Shown: positions 1 through 9,507, counted from the stretch's first letter. The stretch: 64,000 nt of DNA from Alphaproteobacteria bacterium (GCA_002401455.1 NVTE01000003.1:69187-133186), one strand, 5' to 3'. Notes: a model not told the origin generated them from the sequence alone. Numbers and translations: made by a program.

Positions 1-1317
1 TTCTCAGACCAGGCTTTTGCCGCCGCGACCGCTAAGGACAAGCGGAAATTTGAAGATCGCAAAACCCGCAGGACTCCGGCTCTGAAGGAAAAGGTATATA
101 AAGTTCTTGGCAAGGCCCAGGAATGTGCTGACCTCAATGACTATGTCTGCGCATTTCAGGTCCTGGAAGATGGCCTTGGGAGAAAACTTGAAAAGCTTAA
201 CAGCTATGAAAGAGCCCAATATTTCAACTTCCGGGGTTTCCTGTTCTATAGCCAAGAAAACTATACCGATTCTTTAAGAGCCTATGAAAATGTGCTGCGG
301 CAGGAAAACCTTCCTGCTGCCATGGAAGACACGACGGTTTATACCATGGCTCAGCTTTACTTCATTAAGGAGGATTATAAGAATTCTATCCGGATGATGA
401 TACGCTGGCTTGAGTATCAACCCTCACCAACGGCTCAGCCTTTGGTGCTTCTGGGACAAGCTTATTACTCCCTGGGTTCTGTGGACGGTATTTCTGAAGC
501 GAAGGCGGCAGTTGAGTTCAACAAGGCTATTCCTTATATTCGGCAAGCCATTGATCTGTACAAAGCTGCCGATAAGCAGCCTAAGGAGAACTGGTATCTT
601 CTGCTTCGGGTTATGCATTTTGAGATGAAGGAAAACCAGAAAGTCATTGATATTCTGGAACTTCTGGTCAAAAAATGGCCTAAAAAGGAATATTGGTTAC
701 AGCTTGCTGGTATGTATGGCGAAATGGCTTCTGATGCTAAATCAGAAAAATCCAGGGTTTTTCTTGAGAAAAAACAACTGGCTACATACGAAACTTCCTA
801 CCGTCAGGGTTTCCTGGCAAAAGGCAGTGAACTTGTCAATATGTCACAGCTTTATATGTATCATGAAGCCCCTTACTGGGCCTCTGTTGTCCTGGATAAG
901 GGCATAAAATCCGGCCTCATTGAAAAGAACAAGAAAAACTATGAACATCTTGCTCAGGCCCGGATTAATGCTCAGGATATGAGGCAGTCTCTTGAGCCGC
1001 TTCGGACGGCTGCGGAACTGGCTGAAGATGGTGAGGCCTATAAAAAGCTTGGTCAGGTATATATGCAGCTTGATGATTATAAGAATGCGGCAAAATATCT
1101 GGGTCTGGCTCTGAAAAAAGGCGGTTTGAAGCGTAAAGATTCTGTCGCTGTATATCAGGGTATGTGCTACTTCAATATGGGGCAGCTTGATAAAGCCCGG
1201 AAGTCATTTGAACTGGCCACTAAAGACAAGCGAAGCCGTAAACAGGCTCGTAAGTGGATATCCTATCTGTCTAGGGAACAGAAACGCCTTAAGCAGATTA
1301 AGGAATTTCTTGGATAA
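1..1317 (+). CDS. TPR-repeat protein, 5' end cut by the window
   Basis: The reading frame is open from base 1 to a TAA at 1315-1317, so the N-terminus lies outside the window; the first internal ATG (292) is not the real start. At least 438 residues are visible. They are helical and show tetratricopeptide-like units, for example 'YTMAQLYFIKEDYKNSIRMM' and 'YKKLGQVYMQLDDYKNAAKY', and a very basic C-terminus. TPR proteins are binding scaffolds. A TPR protein of this general look often follows the exbB-exbD-tonB genes, and that could be its role, but those genes would be outside the window, so this is inference. A strong terminator follows 40 bases downstream, so this gene ends its operon. Confidence 0.8.
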   Translation, partial: FSDQAFAAATAKDKRKFEDRKTRRTPALKEKVYKVLGKAQECADLNDYVCAFQVLEDGLGRKLEKLNSYERAQYFNFRGFLFYSQENYTDSLRAYENVLRQENLPAAMEDTTVYTMAQLYFIKEDYKNSIRMMIRWLEYQPSPTAQPLVLLGQAYYSLGSVDGISEAKAAVEFNKAIPYIRQAIDLYKAADKQPKENWYLLLRVMHFEMKENQKVIDILELLVKKWPKKEYWLQLAGMYGEMASDAKSEKSRVFLEKKQLATYETSYRQGFLAKGSELVNMSQLYMYHEAPYWASVVLDKGIKSGLIEKNKKNYEHLAQARINAQDMRQSLEPLRTAAELAEDGEAYKKLGQVYMQLDDYKNAAKYLGLALKKGGLKRKDSVAVYQGMCYFNMGQLDKARKSFELATKDKRSRKQARKWISYLSREQKRLKQIKEFLG

Positions 1318-1355
1318 GGCTTCACGGTACTAGATATCTGAAATATTATAATTAA

Positions 1356-1390
1356 AGCAGGTCGATGACTTTTCGGCCTGCTTTTTTTTA
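1356..1390 (+). terminator. Rho-independent terminator after the TPR gene
   Basis: A 10-pair stem (AGCAGGTCGA with TCGGCCTGCT, one G-T pair) closes a 7-base loop and runs into a tract of eight or nine T. It sits about 40 bases after the TPR stop codon and upstream of the tipF-like gene, separating the two units. Confidence 0.85.
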
Positions 1391-1517
1391 TGGCATATTT
1401 ATCTAGAGGACTTGTGTGTTTTTTTATACTATTCTATCGTAGCTCATTCTGTGAGAGGGTGGGAATATTCTGGAAGGTCATTCTGGAAATTTCGTATTGA
1501 GAAAATCGGGACAGGTT

Positions 1518-2738
1518 ATGACATTACTTGCACATATATTGATTACGGCGACCTATGCCCTGATAGCGGCGTTGGCCGCGTTTGTCCTTCTTCCCAGTAT
1601 ATTTGAGGGGTTTAATGATACCATGGCCCTTGTTTCCAGTGGGGCTATCTTCCTGATAGGGCTGCAAATTCATACTATGTATATCTGGAAATTTGGCAAG
1701 GAGGATACCGTCAATCGCCTGTTGTCCCTGCATCAGGATTATCAGGTCAGTATGAACAAGCTGGAAGAAAGCAAGGCAGAATTAGAGGAACTTCGGGAAA
1801 AAATATACACGGATGATAATCGGAAGAATGCAGAAATTATCTCGGAGATGCATGTTTTGCAAACCCTGCTTGGACAGGTGATTGATAAGTCCGGCAAGTC
1901 GTTGGAACAACGGATGAGTTTAGCGGGGGCTATCGGGGTGGACGATATATCTGAAAGCGAGAGACGCGAACAAAACCTCAAACAGAAAGACCGCAGTGAT
2001 GGCGAGGTGCTGAATATCATGCATCACGCACTGGAAGGGAACAGGGTTGACCTGTACCTCCAGCCTATTGTAGCTTTGCCCTCGCGGCGTATTATTCATT
2101 ATGAATGCTATAGCCGCGTCCGGGACGAAGAAGACCATGTGATTTTCCCGTCACAATATTTGAAATTGGCGGAGGATAGCGGCTTGGTAGGTACGTTGGA
2201 TAACCTGCTGCTGTTTCGCTGTATTCAGGTTATTCGCCGATTGGGTCCCCGGCGCCCGGACTTGAGGTTCTTCTGTAATATTTCATCAGTTTCTATGAAT
2301 GATAAAGAATTCTTTCCCCAGTTTATTGACTTTATGATGGAAAATCAGGAGTTGTCGGACAGGTTGGTTTTTGAGTTCTCACAGAAAGACGTCATGCGTC
2401 AGTCACCAATGGTTGGGCGGAGCCTGGCCACGCTGGGGCGGCGGGGTTTTCGTTTTTCCATGGATCATATCATTGATCTCAATATGGACCTTGCTGACCT
2501 TTCCTCGCGTTATTTCAGATATGCCAAGGTAGGGTCAAAATTTATTCTTGATCAGGAATCAGATATCCACCCAGATGATTTGAAAGAAGCTTTCAGCCGC
2601 TATGATCTTGACCTGATTGTTGAAAAAATTGAGAGCGACGAAACCATCGTGGAAATACTTGATTTTGGGATGGATTACGGTCAGGGGTATTTGTTTGGCG
2701 AGCCCCGGTTGAGCAGTGATACCAGATTGGACCTCTGA
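1518..2738 (+). CDS. tipF: TipF-like degenerate EAL-domain protein
   Basis: This 406-residue protein has two hydrophobic helices in the first 60 residues, a coiled coil around residues 80-125, and a C-terminal EAL-type domain. The EAL signature is degraded: 'ECYSR' stands where active enzymes have E-A-L/V-x-R, the metal-binding 'DDFG' is replaced by 'MDHI', and 'AEGVE' by 'VEKIES'. The terminal 'GQGYLFGEP' is kept. This architecture and loss of catalysis match Caulobacter TipF, a c-di-GMP receptor that places the flagellum. Hydrolysis of c-di-GMP is therefore unlikely; binding is likely. The neighbouring cheY-cheZ genes fit motility. An in-frame TTG lies at 1497, but ATG 1518 preceded by GGGACAGG looks better. 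Confidence 0.72.
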   Translation: MTLLAHILITATYALIAALAAFVLLPSIFEGFNDTMALVSSGAIFLIGLQIHTMYIWKFGKEDTVNRLLSLHQDYQVSMNKLEESKAELEELREKIYTDDNRKNAEIISEMHVLQTLLGQVIDKSGKSLEQRMSLAGAIGVDDISESERREQNLKQKDRSDGEVLNIMHHALEGNRVDLYLQPIVALPSRRIIHYECYSRVRDEEDHVIFPSQYLKLAEDSGLVGTLDNLLLFRCIQVIRRLGPRRPDLRFFCNISSVSMNDKEFFPQFIDFMMENQELSDRLVFEFSQKDVMRQSPMVGRSLATLGRRGFRFSMDHIIDLNMDLADLSSRYFRYAKVGSKFILDQESDIHPDDLKEAFSRYDLDLIVEKIESDETIVEILDFGMDYGQGYLFGEPRLSSDTRLDL

Positions 2739-2764
2739 TTTGGCCCGGCGTTTGAAGAATTATT

Positions 2765-2825
2765 AAAGCCGCCTGGAGCCCTTGGTTTTGATAAATTAAA
2801 GGCTGAAATAAACGCAGGCGGCTTT
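2765..2825. terminator. Probable two-way terminator between tipF and cheZ
   Basis: An 11-base perfect inverted repeat (AAAGCCGCCTG / CAGGCGGCTTT) encloses 39 bases, which hold a second short pairing (AGCC/GGCT). It lies between two convergent genes. A-rich and T-rich flanks are short, so efficiency is uncertain. Confidence 0.5.
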
Positions 2826-2880
2826 ATATGGTTTGAATATGATGGGGCGGGGTTTCAAGGAACCCACCCCGGTCAGGATT

Positions 2881-4011
2881 CTAGGAGAATAAGGCATCAA
2901 TGTCTGACTGTGTTGTATTTTCAGAGACTTTGGGCTCCAGTCCGGCTTTTGCGTCCTGCTCATACTCCACAGGTTTAGGGGGTCTGGCCTGAGCTTTTTT
3001 ATCGGCCTGGGCCTGGGCTTTTCTCTGCTTTGCCTGTTCAATCAGATTTGGTTCTGGTTCAACTTCAGCTTCCGGTTCCACATCTTCTGACGCCTCTGCA
3101 ACCACCTCTGAAGTTACTTCCGTCATCTCGGGTTCCGCGATGACCTCCTCTGGAGTTTCTTGTGCTATGACTTCAGGCTCTGTCTCAGAATCGTCTGAAG
3201 AGCTGGCGAACATAAAGTCAATGTCATCAGGACTGGCATCCGTTGATTTTTTCGCAGCAGGTTCCGCCACATCTTCAGTTATAGAGGGTGTTGGGGCAAC
3301 TGGTTCATCATTAACCTGATCAAATTGGATATTAGCCAGGCTATCACTATCCATATTGTCGTTAGTGTCAAATTCTCCATTAAGAAGCTTATCAATTTCT
3401 GCCTGATCAATGCCCTCGCCTTCCAAAGCAGGCCCATTAAGAAGTGCTTTGTCTTCGTCCACTTCTTCTTCTGGTTTTGCCTCGGTTTGATCGCCATCCA
3501 TAACACCAAGAATATTAACCAGTTTGGCGACACGTTCTTCAACATGTTGCAGAGTGCTGACCACCTTGCTGATTCGTTGACCGGTTATGTCCTGAAAGGA
3601 ACAGGCCTCAAATATTTGCATGACCGCGTCATTGACGGTGGTGGTATAGGCTTCGGCGTCGCTTGGGTCGGCATCCATAATCTGCTCGGCAGATTCCATA
3701 ATGGTATTAGTGGCGCTTTCCGTTTGTTGAACGATGGCTTCCAGTTCCAAACCCGCACGGGGGATACCTGAAGAATCAGTTTTTTCCGGTGACAGGGATG
3801 ATATTTCAACGCGGGCATCATCAATGTAATCCGCCAAGGACTGACATTCCTGATAAATGGTCAGATCAATGGACTTGAAGTAGCTTTCAAGCGACCGCAT
3901 CAATACTTCGGTCAGGGCCGCTACATCGGGCAGGGATACGGCCTGATGGTCACCGGCACGAAGCCTGTCAACCAAAGGGCCGATATGTTCTGGTAAAAGA
4001 CCCCCCGCCAT
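2881..4011 (-). CDS. cheZ: CheZ-family CheY-P phosphatase with a long acidic tail
   Basis: Residues 1-170 form the helical CheZ core; the active segment is 'SFQDITGQRISKVV', where D141 and Q145 correspond to the catalytic D143/Q147 of E. coli CheZ (known for the family). It removes phosphate from CheY-P in chemotaxis. The remaining about 200 residues are acidic, proline-rich and probably disordered, ending in a basic patch (328-347) and 'TQSDIDALFS'. That end resembles the CheY-binding tail of CheZ and the N-terminus of FliM; two further look-alikes occur in the linker (residues 201-214 and 260-270). The start overlaps the cheY stop by one base (TAATG), so the pair is translationally coupled. 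Length is well above the usual 210-250 residues. Confidence 0.85.
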   Translation of the reverse strand: MAGGLLPEHIGPLVDRLRAGDHQAVSLPDVAALTEVLMRSLESYFKSIDLTIYQECQSLADYIDDARVEISSLSPEKTDSSGIPRAGLELEAIVQQTESATNTIMESAEQIMDADPSDAEAYTTTVNDAVMQIFEACSFQDITGQRISKVVSTLQHVEERVAKLVNILGVMDGDQTEAKPEEEVDEDKALLNGPALEGEGIDQAEIDKLLNGEFDTNDNMDSDSLANIQFDQVNDEPVAPTPSITEDVAEPAAKKSTDASPDDIDFMFASSSDDSETEPEVIAQETPEEVIAEPEMTEVTSEVVAEASEDVEPEAEVEPEPNLIEQAKQRKAQAQADKKAQARPPKPVEYEQDAKAGLEPKVSENTTQSDIDALFS

Positions 4012-4397
4012 TAGAATTCACCAAGAACGCTGGACAGTTTTTGTTTTAGCGTTGCGGCATTGAAGGGTTTTACAATATAGTTGTTCACACCAGCTTTTTT
4101 GGCGGCGATCACGTTGTCCGTTTTTGATTCTGCGGTAACCATAATGAAAGGTGTTTTCTTGAGAATATCATCAGCACGGACTTCTTTAAGCAATTCGTAA
4201 CCGGTCATGGGCTCCATGTTCCAGTCTGAAATGATCAAGTTATAGCTTTTGGATCGTAGCTTGTTCAGGGCTTCTGCCCCATCGCTGGCTTCGTCAACAT
4301 TGTTGAACCCCAATTGCTTTAAAAGATTGCGAATAATCCTTAACATCGTTTTGTAATCGTCTACGATAAGGATGGACATTGCTTTATCTACGGCCAT
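4011..4397 (-). CDS. cheY: Chemotaxis response regulator CheY
   Basis: A single receiver domain of 128 residues. All key positions are visible: acidic pair D13-D14, phosphoacceptor D58 in 'ISDWNM', T88 in 'MVTAES', Y107 and K110 in 'YIVKPF'. There is no output domain. It is the first gene of a cheY-cheZ pair, with GCAGGAAA as ribosome binding site. The single-domain form, strong resemblance to enterobacterial CheY and linkage to CheZ make a flagellar-switch role likely. The kinase CheA is not in the window. Confidence 0.93.
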   Translation of the reverse strand: MAVDKAMSILIVDDYKTMLRIIRNLLKQLGFNNVDEASDGAEALNKLRSKSYNLIISDWNMEPMTGYELLKEVRADDILKKTPFIMVTAESKTDNVIAAKKAGVNNYIVKPFNAATLKQKLSSVLGEF

Positions 4398-4602
4398 AAT
4401 TTTCCTGCTTACTTAAATTAATAACATTGGTCTGGACAAAGTGATTTTTTCACTCTGTACCTGTGATAAATACAAATTAACGTAATCCTTTAAAAAAAAG
4501 GTTAATACGAAAGTAACTATACATTTTTTTTATTTGCTTTATTTTCTCAAGAGTATTAGGCAAATAATATACAGCTCCTAAAATAAGTATGAAGGGTACT
4601 AT

Positions 4603-5034
4603 ATGTCGGATGTTAAAGAAGCCTGCTTGGAGGACCTCAAGGTAGGACAATCCTTTACCACGATCAATGTGGTCAGTGACGCGGATATTGTAAAATTTTC
4701 CGAAGTGACGGGGGATGTCAATCCTATACATTTGGATGAGGCTTATGCCAAAGACTCTATTTTTGGCGAACGGATTGCCCATGGCATGATATCAGCGGGG
4801 TATATCTCAGCAATATTTGGCACAAATTTTCCCGGACCTGGCAGCATCTATCTGTCCCAAAGCCTGAAATTCAAGGCGCCGGTAAAGATTGAGGATACTG
4901 TTGAAACAACAGTAATCATCACAGAACTGAATGAAAGAAGAAAGCGTGTTACGCTTTCATGTGAATGCAAGGTTGGGGATACAGTTGTCCTGACTGGGGA
5001 AGCTCAGTTGATGGTTCCCAGGGGCCAGAATTAA
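4603..5034 (+). CDS. MaoC/PhaJ-type (R)-enoyl-CoA hydratase
   Basis: A 143-residue single hotdog domain. The hydratase signature is present: 'FSEVTGDVNPIHLDEAYA' followed by 'FGERIAHGMISAGYISA', giving the catalytic Asp and His of (R)-specific enoyl-CoA hydratases. Such enzymes hydrate trans-2-enoyl-CoA to (R)-3-hydroxyacyl-CoA, supplying polyhydroxyalkanoate synthesis or fatty acid turnover; the exact substrate cannot be read here. GAAGGG precedes the ATG by about seven bases. It reads towards ribF with a 57-base gap and may be co-transcribed. No PHA synthase gene is in the window. Confidence 0.85.
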   Translation: MSDVKEACLEDLKVGQSFTTINVVSDADIVKFSEVTGDVNPIHLDEAYAKDSIFGERIAHGMISAGYISAIFGTNFPGPGSIYLSQSLKFKAPVKIEDTVETTVIITELNERRKRVTLSCECKVGDTVVLTGEAQLMVPRGQN

Positions 5035-5091
5035 TTTTGAGATTGATTTCAAAGGTTGCTCTCAGGGCTCCCTTAAGAGTGAAAAGATAAG

Positions 5092-6078
5092 ATGAAAATA
5101 TACAGGCATTATGAAGATCTTCCCGATGACGTTAAAGGGAGTGTCATTGTGCTGGGGAATTTTGACGGTTTTCATAAAGGCCATCAGACGGTGATCGGGC
5201 GGGCCGGTAAACTGGCTCGTGACATGAAGGTCAGTCTGTCCGTTATGGTTCTGGAACCTCACCCGCGGAGTTATTTTAACCCGGGCCAGGATGACTTCCG
5301 GCTGACTTCATTTCGGACTAAGACTCATTTGCTGGAAAATTTCGGGGTGGATACCCTGTTTGTCCTGCCTTTTGATAAAAAACTGTCGCACCGGACTGCC
5401 CAGGATTTTGTGGCGGGTATTTTGCTGGAGAACCTTGGAGTTCTGCATGTGTTTGCCGGCTATGACTATCGTTTCGGGGCCGGGCGCGGCGGCAGTGCCC
5501 AGGTTTTGCAGCAGATGGGGCATATGGAACAGTTCGGGGTCACCATTGTGGAAAAGATCATGGAGGGCGATCATATCTATTCCTCGACCAATATACGAGA
5601 TACCCTGCGGACCGGCGATGTCCGGCGCTGTGCGGAGCGGCTTGGCCATTGGTGGCATGTGGAAGGTCATGTGCTGCACGGAGACAAGCGGGGCAGAACC
5701 ATAAATTTCCCGACCGCCAATCTGTCAATGGAGGGATATATCAAACCACGTACCGGTGTTTATGCTGTGCGGGTGATGATCGCATCAGGGCCTGCAAAGG
5801 GTACGTGGGACGGGGTGGCCAATGTGGGGAAGAGGCCAACCTTTAACAAAAATGATCTGGTTCTGGAGGCGCATATTTTTGATTTTGATCATGATATATA
5901 TGAGCTGCCGATAAAGGTGGAATTTGTTGACTATATCCGCGAAGAACAGAAGTTCGATGGACTGGATGCCCTGAAGCAACAGATAGAGAAAGACTGCCTG
6001 ACCGCTAAGAAAATTCTGGCCGATCCGGTTAATCAACAGACCTATATCCCGGCTCCTACCCTGGAAGACCATCTTTAG
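5092..6078 (+). CDS. ribF: Bifunctional riboflavin kinase / FAD synthetase
   Basis: 328 residues, normal length. The N-terminal FAD synthetase part has the nucleotidyltransferase loop 'LGNFDGFHKGHQTVI' and 'SSTNIRDTLRTGDV'; the C-terminal flavokinase part has 'RGRTINFPTANLS' and 'RTGVYAVRV'. It converts riboflavin to FMN and then FAD in the cytoplasm. The order ribF-ileS-lspA is a very common bacterial arrangement and supports the call. The ribosome binding site is poor (AAAAGATAAG). No terminator separates it from ileS, 78 bases on. Confidence 0.96.
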   Translation: MKIYRHYEDLPDDVKGSVIVLGNFDGFHKGHQTVIGRAGKLARDMKVSLSVMVLEPHPRSYFNPGQDDFRLTSFRTKTHLLENFGVDTLFVLPFDKKLSHRTAQDFVAGILLENLGVLHVFAGYDYRFGAGRGGSAQVLQQMGHMEQFGVTIVEKIMEGDHIYSSTNIRDTLRTGDVRRCAERLGHWWHVEGHVLHGDKRGRTINFPTANLSMEGYIKPRTGVYAVRVMIASGPAKGTWDGVANVGKRPTFNKNDLVLEAHIFDFDHDIYELPIKVEFVDYIREEQKFDGLDALKQQIEKDCLTAKKILADPVNQQTYIPAPTLEDHL

Positions 6079-6156
6079 GCATAAAACACTCGACAATATA
6101 GGCCTGTAGTTGCTACAAAGTATCATTTTTCTGTGAGCTTTAGAAACTGAGTTGCC

Positions 6157-8970
6157 ATGACCCAAGATTATAGATCAACAATATTTCTGCCCAAGACTGA
6201 TTTTCCCATGAAAGGCAGCCTCCCCAAGCGGGAGCCGGAATGGCTCGCGAAATGGGAAAAAATGGATATTTACGGGACGCTCCGTGAAAAAGGGCGCGAT
6301 AACCCGGATAAATTTATCCTCCATGATGGTCCGCCCTATGCCAACGGCAATATTCATATCGGTCATGCCATGAATAAAACCCTGAAGGATATCATTGTGC
6401 GCGCGCAACAGATGTCTGGCAAGGATGCGCCCTATGTGCCGGGCTGGGATTGCCATGGTCTGCCCATTGAATGGATGATCGAAAAACAATATCAGAAGAA
6501 AAAGATCAAAAAAGACGATGTGGACCCCATTGAGTTCCGCACCCAATGTCGCGAATTTGCCGCCAAATGGGTGGGTATCCAGAAGGAAGAATTCAAACGC
6601 CTGGGGATTTTTGGCGATTGGGACAAACCCTACCTGACCATGAATTTTGACAGTGAAGCCCAGATTGTCCGGGAACTGCAGAAGTTCCTGATGAATGGCA
6701 GCCTGTACCGCGGGTCAAAACCGATCATGTGGTCGGTGATTGAGAAAACCGCCCTGGCCGAGGCCGAGATCGAATATCAGGACCACACCTCGCATATGAT
6801 CGATGTGGGTTTCACGGTTGTCTCGTCGCCGGTGGCTGAGCTGGTTGATGCCAAAATTGTTATCTGGACAACAACCCCCTGGACAATACCGGGCAACCGG
6901 GCCATCGCCTTTGGCAAGGATATGGATTATCTGGTGTTTGAAGTAACCGCGGTTGCTGAGGGCAGCCGGGTGGCTGTAGGCAGTAAGATTTCGACCTGTG
7001 AAGTCTTGAAGACCGCCTTCATGGAACGGGCTGGCATTACGGAAGTTAACGAGCTTGCCCGGTTCAAGGGTGCCGACATCGCCGGGACCATCTGTCACCA
7101 TCCGTGGCATGATACCGGCTATGAATTTGATATTCCAGTGATCGAAGGTTTTCATGTGACCACGGAAGCGGGTACGGGCTATGTCCATATCGCGCCCAGC
7201 CACGGTCAGGAAGACTTTGAAGTGGGCAAGGCTATCGGGTTGCCGGTTCCCTTCACCGTCGATGACGGGGGCCTCTATTATGACACTGTGCCCATGTTTG
7301 CCGGCGAGCATGTCTATAAAGTTCACGATCATGTCTGTGAGGAACTGGAAAAGGTCGGGGCGTTGTTTGCCCGCGATACCATTGTTCACAGCTACCCCCA
7401 TAGCTGGCGGTCAAAAGCGCCGTTGATTTATCGCAATACCCCCCAGTGGTTTATTTCCATGGACAAAAACGGCCTGCGGGAAAAAGCAGTTGCCGAGATC
7501 GATGCCGTGCGCTGGGTACCGGAAAATGCCAAGAATCGCATGATGGCCATGGTCTCTGACCGTCCAGACTGGCTGCTGTCCCGTCAACGGGCCTGGGGCG
7601 TGCCGATTACAGTATTTGTCCATAAGGAAACCGGCGACCTGCTGCGGGATGATGCGGTCAATGACCGAATCGCCACAGCGGTAGAAGCCCATGGGGCCGA
7701 TGCCTGGTACAGCACTGAGGCCGCGACGTTCCTCGGACCGGATTATCAGGCCGACGACTATGAGAAGATTAGCGATATTCTGGATGTCTGGTTCGACAGT
7801 GGATCGACCCATGCCTTTGTCCTGGAGGCCCGTGACGAGCTTCACGCCCCGGCGGATTTGTATCTGGAAGGCACCGATCAGCATCGGGGCTGGTTCCAGT
7901 CATCGCTGCTGGAATCCTGCGGCACCCGGGGCCATGCACCCTATAAGAATGTGCTGACTCATGGTTTTACCCTGGATGACAAGGGCAAAAAAATGTCCAA
8001 GTCCCTGGGCAACACCATTGCGCCCCAGAAAATTGTTGACCAGTTTGGTGCCGATATTCTGCGTCTGTGGGTGACCTCGACTGATTATATGAATGATCAC
8101 CGAATCGGAAATAATATCATTCAGGGTCAGGTGGAAGCCTACCGGAAAATCCGTAACACCATGCGCTTTCTTCTGGGTAACCTGAATGATTTCAGCGAGG
8201 AAGAAAAACTGCCTCTGGCGGAGATGCCTGAGCTGGATCGGTTGATCCTGCACCGGCTGTCTGAGCTGGATGAGCTGAACCGGCAGGGTATTGCGGACTA
8301 TAACTTTAACCGGATTTATACCGCCCTGTATAATTTTGTCACCGTGGACCTGAGCGCCTTCTATTTCGATATTCGCAAAGACTGTCTCTATTGTGATGGT
8401 GTCTCCAGCATCCGGCGGCGAGCAACCCGTACCGTTCTGGATCAGATCTTCTATGTGCTGACTAAAATGATGGCTCCGATCCTGGTGTTCACCTCCGAGG
8501 AAATCTGGCAGTCCCGCTTCCCTGATGAGGCCGACAGCATTCATCTGCAGACCTTCCACCCGATCCCGGCAGAATGGCGCGACGAGGTGCTGGCAGCTAA
8601 ATGGGAAAAGGTCCGGAACCTGCGTAAGGTGGTCACAGGAGCTCTGGAAGTTGAACGGCGTGAGAAACGCATTGGCTCCTCCCTGCAGGGAGAGGTCAAA
8701 GTCTATGTGGCGGACCAGTCCTTTAGCGATGCGTTGGCGGGTATTGATCTAGCCGAACTCTCGATCACCTCTGGTGCAGAGCTTGTGGTGGCAGAGGCCC
8801 CGGAAGACGCTTTCCGGCACGAAGATGTGGACGGTGTTGCGGTGGTCAGCAGTCTGGCCAGCGGTGAGAAATGTCAACGCTGCTGGCAGGTGTTGGAGAC
8901 TGTAGGCAGTGTTCCAGAGCATGAAGATATCTGCCCGCGCTGTGTGGATGCGGTCCAGGAAGCAGGCTAG
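6157..8970 (+). CDS. ileS: Isoleucyl-tRNA synthetase
   Basis: 937 residues, a full-length class I aminoacyl-tRNA synthetase. HIGH is at residues 67-70 and KMSKS at 612-616. The editing (CP1) domain lies between them, with 'TTTPWTIPGNRAIAF' and 'GTGYVHIAPSHGQEDF'. The C-terminal zinc knuckle is intact, with cysteines at 906, 909, 926 and 929, marking the bacterial type that is usually mupirocin-sensitive. It charges tRNA-Ile and clears misactivated valine. lspA starts three bases after the stop. Confidence 0.98.
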   Translation: MTQDYRSTIFLPKTDFPMKGSLPKREPEWLAKWEKMDIYGTLREKGRDNPDKFILHDGPPYANGNIHIGHAMNKTLKDIIVRAQQMSGKDAPYVPGWDCHGLPIEWMIEKQYQKKKIKKDDVDPIEFRTQCREFAAKWVGIQKEEFKRLGIFGDWDKPYLTMNFDSEAQIVRELQKFLMNGSLYRGSKPIMWSVIEKTALAEAEIEYQDHTSHMIDVGFTVVSSPVAELVDAKIVIWTTTPWTIPGNRAIAFGKDMDYLVFEVTAVAEGSRVAVGSKISTCEVLKTAFMERAGITEVNELARFKGADIAGTICHHPWHDTGYEFDIPVIEGFHVTTEAGTGYVHIAPSHGQEDFEVGKAIGLPVPFTVDDGGLYYDTVPMFAGEHVYKVHDHVCEELEKVGALFARDTIVHSYPHSWRSKAPLIYRNTPQWFISMDKNGLREKAVAEIDAVRWVPENAKNRMMAMVSDRPDWLLSRQRAWGVPITVFVHKETGDLLRDDAVNDRIATAVEAHGADAWYSTEAATFLGPDYQADDYEKISDILDVWFDSGSTHAFVLEARDELHAPADLYLEGTDQHRGWFQSSLLESCGTRGHAPYKNVLTHGFTLDDKGKKMSKSLGNTIAPQKIVDQFGADILRLWVTSTDYMNDHRIGNNIIQGQVEAYRKIRNTMRFLLGNLNDFSEEEKLPLAEMPELDRLILHRLSELDELNRQGIADYNFNRIYTALYNFVTVDLSAFYFDIRKDCLYCDGVSSIRRRATRTVLDQIFYVLTKMMAPILVFTSEEIWQSRFPDEADSIHLQTFHPIPAEWRDEVLAAKWEKVRNLRKVVTGALEVERREKRIGSSLQGEVKVYVADQSFSDALAGIDLAELSITSGAELVVAEAPEDAFRHEDVDGVAVVSSLASGEKCQRCWQVLETVGSVPEHEDICPRCVDAVQEAG

Positions 8971-8973
8971 GGG

Positions 8974-9474
8974 ATGGTGAGGCAGTTTTACCATCTGGGA
9001 TTCGGGATTGCTTTGGTTGCTCTGGTGGCCGACCGGATCAGCAAATGGTGGATCATGGATGTTCTTGAACTGCCAAAAATACAGATGGTCAAAGTTTTGC
9101 CGCTTTTTAATCTACAATGGGTTGAAAATCGGGGCGTCAGCTTTGGCATGTTAAGTGCGGATGGTGACCTTGGCCGCTGGGCTCTGGTCGGCCTGACCAC
9201 GCTGATTGTAATAGGGCTTGGCATATGGCTTAGAACTGTGCAGACTAAACTTCTGGCCATTGCCATTGGTTTGGTGATTGGCGGGGCACTGGGTAATATT
9301 TATGACCGGGTTGTTTTCGGTTATGTTGCTGACTTCCTGCAATTTTATGTGGGCAACTGGTCATTTGCAGTTTTTAATGTGGCAGATAGTTGTATAACGG
9401 TTGGTGCGGTCTTGTTGGTATGGGATAGTTTCTTTGGGCCAAAGTCAAAAGAAGAGTCATCTGAACAGATGTGA
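8974..9474 (+). CDS. lspA: Prolipoprotein signal peptidase (signal peptidase II)
   Basis: 166 residues with four predicted membrane helices. The two catalytic aspartates of this aspartyl protease family are D120 in 'GYVADFLQF' and D138 in 'FNVADSCI'; the 'ENRGVSFG' motif at 51-58 is also present. It cleaves lipoprotein signal peptides before the lipidated cysteine. It follows ileS after three bases and precedes a gene that itself encodes a lipoprotein, a likely client. Confidence 0.96.
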   Translation: MVRQFYHLGFGIALVALVADRISKWWIMDVLELPKIQMVKVLPLFNLQWVENRGVSFGMLSADGDLGRWALVGLTTLIVIGLGIWLRTVQTKLLAIAIGLVIGGALGNIYDRVVFGYVADFLQFYVGNWSFAVFNVADSCITVGAVLLVWDSFFGPKSKEESSEQM

Positions 9475-9507
9475 TTTTGTTTGAATGTCAAAATAAAGGA
9501 AAAATGA

